A stretch of DNA of 14,714 bases from an uncultured Erysipelotrichaceae bacterium. Its GTDB lineage: Bacteria > Bacillota_I > Bacilli_A > RF39 > UBA660. Position numbers and translations under genes: made by a program. Location: assembly GCA_951801995.1 (NCBI GenBank), contig CATOOY010000030.1:1-14714 (forward strand), given 5' to 3'. A model generated the notes under the pieces. That model saw nothing but the letters and a program-made list of their open reading frames with translations. It did no database searches and was not told the origin of the DNA. Numbering within the stretch: position 1 is the first letter of the stretch; the number at the start of each line of letters is the position of its first letter. Below, one piece after another: positions 1-6,179 of this stretch.

Positions 1-42
1 CAAAAGTGGGAAAGAACCTTTAATATTTTGCATATATGCCTT

Positions 43-77
43 AAAATAGAGACTTTTTTTACCAAAGTCACTATTTT
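43..77. terminator. Hairpin downstream of the permease gene, possible bidirectional terminator
   Basis: Arms AAAATAG-x-GACTTT (43-56) and AAAGTC-x-CTATTTT (64-77) pair with one internal mismatch around a 7-base loop. On the plus strand the stem runs into TATTTTT. On the minus strand, the direction of the upstream permease gene, the tail is only CTATTTTAAGG, so minus-strand termination would be weak. The rest of 1-97 shows no gene. Confidence 0.5.
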
Positions 78-97
78 TACAGAAAAAAAGAAGAAAT

Positions 98-2638
98 TTA
101 AATATTTTCTTCTCTTATAGCTTCTAAAATATTTTCTTTTTTTACTTTTGATGCAGCATAAAGCATAGTTATTAATACAATTAGGAAAACACCTATTGTG
201 GCAATCATAATACTTTTATATGGAATCATAAATGCAGAGTCTACTACATTCGAAACTTGTCTACTGATTAAAAAGCTAATTACAAGTGTTACAGGAAGTG
301 CATAGATAAGTGCTTTTATTCCTACAAAGAAACTTTCAAAATATAAGATTTTATTAAAGCCTCTTGGGGTTAGTCCTATACTTCTTAACATAGCAAATTC
401 TTTTCTTCGAAGTGCAACACTTGTATGAATTGTATTAAAGACACTTGTTACTCCAATTAGAGTAACAAGGGCAATAAACCCATATAGTAATAATTCTATT
501 ACAATGATTAAATTTTTTTGCATCTGTATGGCTTCTTTTATATTTTGATAAAAGAAGCTATCAAAATTATTATCCTCTTCTATTTTGGATAAATAATTTT
601 CTAATGATTTTATATCATCTGCTGTTATATAAACATTACTAAAAAGGACATGCTCTGATTTTTGATTCATTTCTTTTAACATTTTCTCACTTACTATTAT
701 TTGAATATTTTCGTTTGATGCTTGATAATTACATCCATATGGTAACTCATCTATATAATAAATGTTAGAAAGGGTGTTTACTTTTTCCATTGTTGATCTA
801 TCTTTTTCTTCATCATAATTATTTATATAAACAGGGATTTCTTTTATATTCTCATCAAAAAGTGTAATATTCATCACTTTTCTACTACCCTTTTTATATA
901 CTATTTTCTTTACTTTATTTAAAACAATTGGTGTATTTTCTTTTAGATGATATTTTTTTAGCAGTTTTTTATAATTTTCATCATCCATACTTGTGAGAAT
1001 TATATCTTCAAAGTTTTTTTCTTTTTTCTCTTTTCTTATATATTGTAAAGCTTCTTTTGTATATGAATTTCTAAAAGCATCTGTAGTAAAATAAGAGGAA
1101 GATAAAAGTGTTGATTTTTTTACTTCTTTTTTGTTTTTTAGTTTTTCATAAAATTTATTTGTATCTTCATTATGTTTAGGATGTATCATTGCAAAAATAT
1201 CAAATTCAGGTATGGTTGCCATATCATTTACAGCACTTACTCCATATTCCATTAAACTTGAAAAAGAAATAAATAATACAATACTAATAAATAAAGATAA
1301 AATAGTGATACGATATTTTTTCTTGTTTCTTTTGATGTTTTTTAATGCTAGATTTCCTTCTACTCCGAATATTTTTTGAATAAAAATATTGGTTTTTACT
1401 TTTCTTCCTTTTATTTTAATATCATCGTTTTGTCTAATGGCTTCTATTGGAGTAATTTTACTTGCTTTATGGGCTGGTAAAAAGGCGGATAATAAAATAA
1501 CAAGAATCATAAAAATAACAGGTACAATGATAAAGGTTGGATAAATAGATAAAACAAGTGGGAATTCAAATGCTTCGGTAATTAGACTATTTGTTATCAT
1601 AAGGACTATACTAATTCCTAAAAGTGCACCTATCACTCCAAGTGGTATACCAATTATTCCAATAATAAACGCTTCAAAGAATACAGTATGTCTTGTCTGT
1701 TTTCTTGTTGTTCCTATACTTGCAAATAAACCAAATTGCTTTTTTCTTTCCATAACGGATATAGCAAAGGCATTATAAATAACAGTTATACATCCTATAG
1801 AAATCAAGGTAAGTACAATGATGATTACTCCCATCATAGAATCCATGATATTGGAATATCTACTTACTCCATAAGAAGATAGAAGAGCATCATTATATGA
1901 AACATTTTTTTCTTTTTCCATTTTGGAAAAACCTAAATTGGATGCAATTTTATCTGTTTTGTCATAGGCATCTTTTGGACTTTTGTAAGTAATATAGGCT
2001 TTGATATTTTGTTTTTTGTTTATGTCTAATTTGGTATAAGCCATATATCCAGGTAATGAATATTTTTGTGTAAAATTGCGTTCTACAATTCCTACTACCT
2101 TATAGGATTTTTCTATTTCATCAGCAAGGGTTTCCCCTTCTTCTAATTGGCTATCTAAATCAAGAAGAGCTCCATCTTTACTTTTTCTTTGTCCTAATTT
2201 TAAAGTAAGTGTATCTCCTATTTTTACATTATCAAAGCACTCTTTTCTTATGATAATTTCATTTTCATTTTCAGGAAGTCTTCCTTTTTTTAGTGTAAAA
2301 GCATCTAAAAGACCTTTGGATACTTCACTTACTAGAAGATAGGATTCTTCTTTTTCTCCGATTTTAGCAACACCTAAGTGATGCTCATAAAAGACATTTT
2401 TTACATATACATTGTTTTCTATGATACTTTTTTTCTCAAATGGTATATCTTCTATTTTGGCATGTTGGGCACCATTCGAATGAATGGTGGTTTTTATGGT
2501 ATTATCTCTTAGGGAAGAAAATAAAAGTCCTATTCCTACCATAAGTGCTGTTGATAAAATTACACCAATTATGGTTACTACTGTTCTTTTTTTATTCATT
2601 GCTAAATGTTTGATTGTTAATTTATTTAATATTTTCAC
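98..2638 (-). CDS. ABC transporter permease with two FtsX-like domains
   Basis: This is the membrane subunit of a MacB/FtsX-type (type VII) ABC system, 846 residues. The layout is one membrane helix near residues 18-42, an extracytoplasmic domain of about 220 residues, and three helices near 265-295, 316-345 and 362-392. A second copy follows: a helix near 442-462, another large external domain, then helices near 716-742, 765-790 and 805-830. The cytosolic motifs after each first helix of the triplets (ERKKQFGLFASIGTTRKQ and RRKEFAMLRSIGLTPRG) are the typical FtsX coupling segments. The start is GTG at 2636-2638, overlapping the ATPase stop as GTGA, with AGAAGGTGA as ribosome site, so the two subunits are translationally coupled. 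Eight-helix permeases next to a two-component system usually export or sense antimicrobial peptides or act on the envelope. The substrate cannot be read from the sequence. Confidence 0.93.
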   Translation of the reverse strand: MKILNKLTIKHLAMNKKRTVVTIIGVILSTALMVGIGLLFSSLRDNTIKTTIHSNGAQHAKIEDIPFEKKSIIENNVYVKNVFYEHHLGVAKIGEKEESYLLVSEVSKGLLDAFTLKKGRLPENENEIIIRKECFDNVKIGDTLTLKLGQRKSKDGALLDLDSQLEEGETLADEIEKSYKVVGIVERNFTQKYSLPGYMAYTKLDINKKQNIKAYITYKSPKDAYDKTDKIASNLGFSKMEKEKNVSYNDALLSSYGVSRYSNIMDSMMGVIIIVLTLISIGCITVIYNAFAISVMERKKQFGLFASIGTTRKQTRHTVFFEAFIIGIIGIPLGVIGALLGISIVLMITNSLITEAFEFPLVLSIYPTFIIVPVIFMILVILLSAFLPAHKASKITPIEAIRQNDDIKIKGRKVKTNIFIQKIFGVEGNLALKNIKRNKKKYRITILSLFISIVLFISFSSLMEYGVSAVNDMATIPEFDIFAMIHPKHNEDTNKFYEKLKNKKEVKKSTLLSSSYFTTDAFRNSYTKEALQYIRKEKKEKNFEDIILTSMDDENYKKLLKKYHLKENTPIVLNKVKKIVYKKGSRKVMNITLFDENIKEIPVYINNYDEEKDRSTMEKVNTLSNIYYIDELPYGCNYQASNENIQIIVSEKMLKEMNQKSEHVLFSNVYITADDIKSLENYLSKIEEDNNFDSFFYQNIKEAIQMQKNLIIVIELLLYGFIALVTLIGVTSVFNTIHTSVALRRKEFAMLRSIGLTPRGFNKILYFESFFVGIKALIYALPVTLVISFLISRQVSNVVDSAFMIPYKSIMIATIGVFLIVLITMLYAASKVKKENILEAIREENI

Positions 2639-3318
2639 TTTGTCACCTTCTCATCTGAGATGATGGAACCATCTTCTATTGTGATGATACGGTCTGCTGT
2701 TAGTGCTAAATTATGATCATGTGTAATCATAATAATCGTTTGTCCATACTTTTTGTTAGATAATTTCAATAAATCCATGATTTCTTTTGAGGCTTTTGAA
2801 TCTAGGTTTCCTGTTGGTTCATCGGCAAGTAAGATAGAGGGTCTATTCATTAAAGCTCTTCCTATAGAAACACGTTGTTGTTGTCCTCCTGATAACTCAT
2901 TTGGAAGATGTTTTACTCTATTTTGAAGTCCTAATGTTTCTATAATTTCTTTTAAATATACTTCATCTACTTTTTTATTATCTAAAAGAATGGGTAATGT
3001 AATATTTTCTTTTACATTTAAAATAGGTATTAAGTTATAAAACTGGTAGATGAGTCCTACTTGTCTTCTTCTAAATATTGCAAGGGATGTTTCATTTAAT
3101 TTATAGACGTCTTCTCCTTCTACAAATATTTTTCCTGATGTAGGTCTATCAACCCCTCCAAGTAAATGAAGGAGTGTTGATTTTCCTGAACCAGATGCAC
3201 CTACAATAGCAACAAATTCTCCTTTTTCTACAGAAAAAGATAAATGGTCTAAAGCAGTTACTTTGGTTTCTCCTTTTCCATATACTTTGGTTAATTTTTC
3301 TACTTTTAAAATTTCCAT
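2635..3318 (-). CDS. ABC transporter ATP-binding protein, MacB/LolD type
   Basis: This is the cytoplasmic ATPase partner of the adjacent permease, 227 residues, full length for the family. Visible motifs are Walker A GASGSGKST (40-48), Q-loop Gln92, signature LSGGQ (142-146), Walker B ILLADE (162-167) followed by PTGNLDS, and the switch histidine in MITHD (His200). The run LADEPTGNLD is characteristic of the MacB/LolD/BceA group, in which ATP hydrolysis moves the permease mechanically. The start ATG has a strong AAGGAGG ribosome site 7 bases upstream. The stop TGA overlaps the GTG start of the permease by 4 bases. The gene has its own promoter and operator-like repeats in the 75-base gap after the kinase gene. 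Confidence 0.95.
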   Translation of the reverse strand: MEILKVEKLTKVYGKGETKVTALDHLSFSVEKGEFVAIVGASGSGKSTLLHLLGGVDRPTSGKIFVEGEDVYKLNETSLAIFRRRQVGLIYQFYNLIPILNVKENITLPILLDNKKVDEVYLKEIIETLGLQNRVKHLPNELSGGQQQRVSIGRALMNRPSILLADEPTGNLDSKASKEIMDLLKLSNKKYGQTIIMITHDHNLALTADRIITIEDGSIISDEKVTK

Positions 3319-3338
3319 ACTATTTCCTCCTTGGTTTC

Positions 3339-3370
3339 ATTATACTAAATAAGTATGACTCTTTTATGAC
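3339..3370 (-). promoter_or_regulatory. ABC operon promoter with PhoB-box-like direct repeats
   Basis: On the minus strand a TATAAT -10 box lies at 3344-3339, but no acceptable -35 box exists at 16-18 bases. In its place are two exact GTCATA repeats (minus strand, 3370-3365 and 3359-3354) spaced 11 bp apart, the downstream one ending 9 bases before the -10. OmpR/PhoB regulators bind direct repeats with 11-bp spacing, and the known PhoB box (CTGTCAT repeats replacing -35) has nearly this sequence and position. I infer that the regulator encoded at 4621-5298 activates the transporter here. Confidence 0.6.
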
Positions 3371-3393
3371 AAAAACAATTACAGTTTTGTCAT
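3366..3393. repeat. Perfect 9-bp inverted repeat at the kinase-ATPase junction
   Basis: ATGACAAAA (3366-3374) and TTTTGTCAT (3385-3393) are exact inverted repeats separated by 10 bases, beginning right after the kinase stop codon. The left arm overlaps the upstream GTCATA operator repeat, giving a third TGTCAT half-site in the opposite orientation. As RNA it would form a hairpin, but no U-run follows on the minus strand, so a terminator is unlikely. Part of a regulator binding site is the better reading. Confidence 0.5.
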
Positions 3394-4620
3394 TTAATAA
3401 ATGTTTTTAAAAAGTTTTATCGTAAATGTTGTCCCTTTTTCTTTTTTACTATCTACTTCAATGGTTCCATTTTGTTTTTCAATGATGGTATATGCCATAT
3501 TCAGTCCTATTCCAATACTTTCTTTATTATGGTTTCCTTTATAAAATCTTTTGAATACTTTTTTTAAATCTTTTTCTTCTATTCCTTCTCCTTTGTCTGT
3601 TATTTTTATAAATGTGTAAAGAGCATTGGTTCCATAAGAAATACTTATTTTTGCTTTTTCAGGACTATGTTCATGGGCATTTTTTAAAATATTTAGAAGT
3701 GCTTCTCTTGTCCAGTTTCTATCACAATTTATCGTTAAATTTTCTTTCCCTTGTATTTCTACTTCTTGGTCTTTGAGTTCTAAGGCAATTGTAATAGGTT
3801 CTAGTGATTTTTCTATTAATTCTTTTACTTTGATTTCTTCTTTTTTTAAAGTGATTGTCCCACTATCTATTCTTGATATTTTTAAAAGAGAGGTAACTAA
3901 CCATTCTATTCTTTCTAATTGTTTTCTGTTTTTGGTTAAAAGTTCTTTCTTTTCTTTTTCTTTTAGTGTATCTTCATATAAAACATCATTTATTACATAC
4001 ATACTAGTAAGTGGGGTTTTTAGTTGATGTGATATATCTGATAAAACATCTTCTAGATTTTTTTTATCTTTTAATACATCTTCTTTTTGATTTTTTAGTC
4101 TGGTTGTTATTCTATAAATATCACTACGCAGTCTACTCATGGCTCCTTCTTCATAGTCTCTAATATGAAAACGATAATCACCATTTAACACCGATACCAT
4201 ATATTGATTCATTTCTTCTACTTTTTGATATTGTTTTTTGATAAAAAGAAGATAGACAGAGATAATACATATAAAGTAAAAGAGAACAAAGAAAAGGTCA
4301 TAGAAAAACATATTGAATTTTAAGGTATGCATGTTTTCTAGAAAGTCTAATGAATCAATTTTATCTAGTCCATATTTTTCTAAAATCCTTCTTCCTTTTT
4401 CCGTTTCTAATTTTTGATCTGTTAATAATTTTATCATTTCTTCTTCTAATTCAGGGTGTTTTTCTACTATCTTTTCTATTAAATAACTATTGTTTTCTAC
4501 TAGATTTGTTTTATATAAGTTATAAGTAATATTATGAAAGGTAAATAGCATTCCTAATCCTAAAAGAAAAGATAAAATACTAAAAAAAGTTAGTTTTTTT
4601 ATTTCTTTATTTTCAAACAT
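3394..4620 (-). CDS. Membrane sensor histidine kinase
   Basis: This 408-residue kinase should sense an envelope signal and phosphorylate the response regulator encoded just upstream. It has helix 1 near residues 10-30, an external loop of about 70 residues (mostly helical, charged), helix 2 near 104-127, and a HAMP-like linker (NGDYRFHIRDYEEGAMSRLR, 146-165). The HisKA segment follows with SHQLKTPLT and phospho-acceptor His198, then the HATPase domain with N-box LLNILKNAHEHSP (Asn310, Asn314), G1 box DKGEGI (342-347) and G2 box SIGIGLNMA near 368-376. The external loop makes it longer than BceS-type intramembrane kinases, which have almost none. It starts one base after the regulator stop codon, with AGGTG inside the end of that gene as ribosome site. 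The signal is not deducible. Confidence 0.93.
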   Translation of the reverse strand: MFENKEIKKLTFFSILSFLLGLGMLFTFHNITYNLYKTNLVENNSYLIEKIVEKHPELEEEMIKLLTDQKLETEKGRRILEKYGLDKIDSLDFLENMHTLKFNMFFYDLFFVLFYFICIISVYLLFIKKQYQKVEEMNQYMVSVLNGDYRFHIRDYEEGAMSRLRSDIYRITTRLKNQKEDVLKDKKNLEDVLSDISHQLKTPLTSMYVINDVLYEDTLKEKEKKELLTKNRKQLERIEWLVTSLLKISRIDSGTITLKKEEIKVKELIEKSLEPITIALELKDQEVEIQGKENLTINCDRNWTREALLNILKNAHEHSPEKAKISISYGTNALYTFIKITDKGEGIEEKDLKKVFKRFYKGNHNKESIGIGLNMAYTIIEKQNGTIEVDSKKEKGTTFTIKLFKNIY

Positions 4621-5298
4621 TTACGCACCTACTTTATAGCCTACTGCTCTTACTGTTATAATAATTTTAGGGTTGTTGGGATCCTCTTCTATTTTTTCAC
4701 GAATCCTTTTGATATAAACGGTAAGCGTGTTGTCATTTACATATGCTTCATTTACATCCCAAATATCTGCTAGTATTTTTTCTCTTGTAAAAACAGTTCC
4801 TCTGTTTAAAGCTAAAATAAGTAATATTTTATATTCTAATGCTGTTAAAAAAACATCTTTTTCTTTTTTAAATACTTTGGCTTGGTTTAAATCTATTTTT
4901 ACGTCTTCTATTTCTATAATATTTTCATTTTGGGTTTTATTTGCTCTTCTTAAAACGTTTTTGATACGAGAAACTAGCTCTCTTGCTTTGAATGGTTTTG
5001 TTATATAATCATCTGCTCCCATGTCTAAGCCCATAACAATAGAAACTTCTAGGTCGTTTGCTGTTAAGAAAATAATAGGAATATCTTTTTCTTTTTTTAT
5101 TTTTTTAAAAAGTTCAAACCCATCTCCATCTGGAAGATTTAGATCTAGTAAGATAAGACTTGGTTTTTCTTTTTTAATAAGTTCTAATGTTCCTTCACAT
5201 TTTTCATTTTCTATGACTTCAAATTCTTCTTGTTTTAAATAATAGCGAAGTCCCAATCGTATTGTTTCATCATCTTCTATCATTAGTATTTTTTCCAT
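4621..5298 (-). CDS. OmpR/PhoB-family response regulator
   Basis: This 225-residue DNA-binding regulator is the first gene of the module. The receiver domain (about 1-118) shows the acidic pair Asp9/Asp10, phospho-acceptor Asp52 in LLDLNLPDGDG, Thr79 and Lys101 in TKPF. The winged-helix effector domain (about 127-224) shows LTALEYKILLILALNRGTVF, the recognition segment with VNDNTLTVYIKRIREKIE, and the terminal RAVGYKVG wing. All phosphorylation residues are present. It is adjacent to the kinase with no gap. Probable targets are the GTCATA repeats before the ABC genes. No such repeat is seen before its own promoter, so autoregulation is not evident. Confidence 0.95.
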   Translation of the reverse strand: MEKILMIEDDETIRLGLRYYLKQEEFEVIENEKCEGTLELIKKEKPSLILLDLNLPDGDGFELFKKIKKEKDIPIIFLTANDLEVSIVMGLDMGADDYITKPFKARELVSRIKNVLRRANKTQNENIIEIEDVKIDLNQAKVFKKEKDVFLTALEYKILLILALNRGTVFTREKILADIWDVNEAYVNDNTLTVYIKRIREKIEEDPNNPKIIITVRAVGYKVGA

Positions 5299-5313
5299 GT
5301 AATCACCAAATAC

Positions 5314-5341
5314 ATTATACTATATTTTAAAGGTTTATAAA
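5314..5341 (-). promoter_or_regulatory. Promoter of the regulator-kinase genes
   Basis: On the minus strand a perfect TATAAT (5319-5314) is preceded by TTTATA (5341-5336, four of six matches to -35) with a 16-base spacer. The predicted transcript starts close to GGTGAT, the ribosome site before the regulator ATG, leaving a very short leader. Confidence 0.6.
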
Positions 5342-5356
5342 TGAATATTTTGTAAG

Positions 5357-5379
5357 AAAAAAACAACTTATGAAAGTTG
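5357..5379 (-). terminator. Rho-independent terminator after the broken small gene
   Basis: On the minus strand the stem CAACTT / AAGTTG (loop TCAT, 5379-5364) is followed directly by seven T (5363-5357). It lies 13 bases after the stop codon at 5393-5395, marking the 3' end of the small gene's transcript. Confidence 0.75.
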
Positions 5380-5392
5380 CCTTTTCTATTTT

Positions 5393-5760
5393 TTATCTAA
5401 TATGTTTCTTATCTTCGTTATTTTTTTGTGGTATGTAAGGTCTTAGTGTTTTTTCATCTACAAATAATGTGCCTTCTTTAAAGGTATAGGTTTCCATAGC
5501 TAAACCTCCAAGTTTTTCTATACTTCTACGACTTCTAATACAATCGAGCGCTGTATTTAACTTTTCTATATCGACATATATCTACCATCTTGTAAACGAA
5601 GTAAAAATGCATTTTCTTTATAAATCTCTGCTTCTCTTTGTATTGTTTGACTTCCACCCATTTCTAATAAAAGTCCATCATTAAAACCAGACTTAGATTC
5701 CTCTATACCACATTTTATACATTTATTTATGTTTCCTATAAAAATTTGATCCATTTTCAT
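5393..5760 (-). pseudogene. Small unknown gene interrupted by a frameshift
   Basis: I do not recognise this protein. From ATG 5760 (ribosome site GAGAGGG, 8 bases upstream) a frame runs 64 codons to TAG at 5566-5568. The coding signal then continues in another frame to TAA at 5393-5395. Reading the short ATATAT run at 5576-5581 as ATAT (two bases fewer) gives one uninterrupted 121-residue product, in which DGRY joins VDIEKLNTALDCIRSRRSIE. It has an early Cys pair (CIKC, residues 14-17), no membrane helix, and a charged tail. It has its own promoter and terminator, so it was recently intact or still expressed. Alternatives are an assembly error, a real mutation, or a separate 34-residue product from ATG 5497-5495, which has GGAGG 8 bases upstream. 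Confidence 0.55.
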
Positions 5761-5785
5761 ATATTTTTCCCTCTCTCGCTAGATT

Positions 5786-5812
5786 AGTATACACGATTTC
5801 AAAAATTGTCAA
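5786..5812 (-). promoter_or_regulatory. Promoter of the broken small gene
   Basis: On the minus strand a consensus TTGACA (5812-5807) and TATACT (5791-5786) are separated by only 15 bases, which is short. The predicted start lies just before the GAGAGAGGG ribosome site. The -35 box overlaps a plus-strand TTGTCA at 5806-5811, so minus and plus promoters share this spot. Confidence 0.5.
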
Positions 5813-5817
5813 ATTCA

Positions 5818-5846
5818 TTGATTTTTAGTATAAGTTGTGGTATTAT
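5818..5846 (+). promoter_or_regulatory. Promoter of the candidate antitoxin RNA
   Basis: TTGATT (5818-5823) and TATTAT (5841-5846) have a 17-base spacer, predicting a start near 5853, just before a perfect hairpin. A second overlapping pair, TTGTCA (5806-5811) and TATAAG (5829-5834), also has a 17-base spacer and would start about 12 bases earlier. Either would drive the small RNA. Confidence 0.6.
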
Positions 5847-5875
5847 GTATATAGATGAAGGAAACTTCATACAAT

Positions 5876-5914
5876 AAAAAGGAACACTTGACTTGTCTGC
5901 AAAGTTGAGTGCTT
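5876..5914 (-). terminator. Candidate 3' end of the toxin mRNA
   Basis: On the minus strand AAGCACT-CA-ACTT and AAGT-CA-AGTGTT form an imperfect stem (7-base loop 5901-5895), followed by CC and TTTTTATT. The stem has two adjacent mismatches and a bulge, so termination may be partial. The 3' arm can pair instead with the mRNA 5' end (see the inverted repeat). Confidence 0.4.
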
Positions 5915-5917
5915 ACC
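5881..5917 (+). repeat. Left arm of inverted repeat flanking the toxin gene
   Basis: This arm matches the minus strand of 6087-6116. The blocks are GGAACAC (7/7 identical), GACTT (5/5) and GTTGAGTGCTTACC against GTTGGGTGCTTGCC (12/14; both differences become G-U pairs in the mRNA). In the minus-strand transcript this arm is the 3' untranslated end and the other arm is the extreme 5' leader. Confidence 0.75.
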
Positions 5918-5928
5918 AATAATGACTC

Positions 5929-5968
5929 GCACCTTAATCTACTTGATTAGGGTGCTATTTCTTTATTT
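5929..5968 (+). terminator. Terminator of the plus-strand small RNA
   Basis: GCACCTTAATC (5929-5939) and GATTAGGGTGC (5945-5955) form an 11-bp stem with one G-U pair and a 5-base loop, followed by TATTTCTTTATTT. The stem abuts the toxin stop codon (5955-5957, opposite strand), so the small RNA ends over the last codons of the toxin gene. Confidence 0.75.
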
Positions 5969-6047
5969 CGACTACTAATAAAAGTAGGAGGAATAAAATG
6001 AATATGATACTATTTAGAATCTTTAAAACAAAAATCCTTTTTTTCAT
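5955..6047 (-). CDS. Candidate type I toxin, 30-residue membrane peptide
   Basis: The product is a 30-residue peptide starting MKKRIFVLKI, with a continuous hydrophobic stretch from about residue 10 to 26 (including LFLLLLLVV) and a charged end EIKK. Basic N-terminus, one helix and charged C-terminus are the form of type I toxins that insert in the inner membrane, but I cannot assign it to Fst, TxpA, BsrG or another named family. The ribosome site GGGAGG (6062-6057) is 9 bases before the ATG. A hairpin (CTTCCATTC with GGATAGAAG) sits just upstream, and CTTCC in the leader could also pair with GGGAG and mask the ribosome site. The gene has its own TATAAT promoter and a 70-base structured leader, and is opposed by a converging small RNA. 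Most annotation pipelines would miss it because of its length. A regulatory leader peptide or a fortuitous frame cannot be excluded. Confidence 0.6.
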   Translation of the reverse strand: MKKRIFVLKILNSIIFILFLLLLLVVEIKK

Positions 6048-6086
6048 AATCTCAAGCCTCCCTTCTATCCATAGGAATGGAAGTTT

Positions 6087-6116
6087 GGCAAGCACCCAAC
6101 AAAAGTCTTGTGTTCC
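6087..6116 (-). repeat. Right arm of inverted repeat, 5' end of toxin mRNA
   Basis: This segment is the first 30 or so bases of the predicted toxin transcript and is complementary to the transcript's own 3' end (from 5881-5917). The pairing blocks are 7 bp (GGAACAC/GTGTTCC), 5 bp (GACTT/AAGTC) and 14 bp with two G-U pairs. A 5'-3' clamp of this kind keeps hok-like toxin mRNAs silent. Confidence 0.75.
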
Positions 6117-6123
6117 TATATTA

Positions 6124-6152
6124 ATTATATCACTTATAGTCTACGAAATAAA
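6124..6152 (-). promoter_or_regulatory. Toxin promoter
   Basis: On the minus strand there is a perfect TATAAT (6129-6124). The best -35 at 17 bases is TTTATT (6152-6147), a weak match. The start is predicted near 6117, exactly where the inverted repeat begins (AGGAACAC). Confidence 0.55.
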
Positions 6153-6158
6153 TATAAA

Positions 6159-6179
6159 TTTCCTTATTTTATAAGGAAA
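6159..6179 (-). terminator. Terminator insulating the toxin gene from uvrC
   Basis: TTTCCTTAT and ATAAGGAAA form a perfect 9-bp stem with a 3-base loop. On the minus strand it is followed by TTTATATTTATTT, an interrupted T-run. It lies just upstream of the toxin promoter, so it would stop read-through from uvrC. Confidence 0.55.

Larger units (their letters stand above)
5853..5968 (+). ncRNA. Candidate type I antitoxin small RNA
   Basis: This is a predicted RNA of about 115 bases with no credible reading frame. Three hairpins are visible: ATGAAG-GAAA-CTTCAT (5855-5870, perfect stem with a GAAA tetraloop at the 5' end), AACACTTGACTT with AAGTTGAGTGCTT (5883-5914, with G-U pairs and one bulge), and the terminator stem at 5929-5955. 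It converges on the minus-strand peptide mRNA and would be fully complementary to that mRNA's 3' end, up to the peptide stop codon. That is the arrangement of antisense antitoxins in Gram-positive type I systems. The promoter and terminator are seen in sequence. Expression and function are inferred. No match to a named RNA family is claimed. Confidence 0.55.

Noticed and set aside
3366..3393. Terminator after the kinase gene
   Set aside because: The hairpin is perfect but no T-run follows on the minus strand, and it overlaps the operator-like repeats.
5955..6047. Assignment of the toxin peptide to the Fst family
   Set aside because: The peptide lacks the Fst pattern. In pAD1 par the shared repeats are direct repeats transcribed in opposite directions, whereas here they are inverted, so the RNA logic differs.
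5853..6120. 6S RNA, tmRNA or another housekeeping RNA, suggested by the long inverted repeat
   Set aside because: No sequence hallmark of these RNAs was seen. The repeat is interrupted by a coding frame with its own signals and by an internal terminator on the other strand.
5998..6174. Plus-strand frame of 58 codons with a perfect AGGAGG six bases before its ATG
   Set aside because: The AGGAGG is the reverse complement of Leu codons in the toxin gene. No plus-strand promoter lies between the small-RNA terminator (5929-5968) and this frame, and the minus-strand frame has promoter, leader and ribosome site. It cannot be fully excluded.
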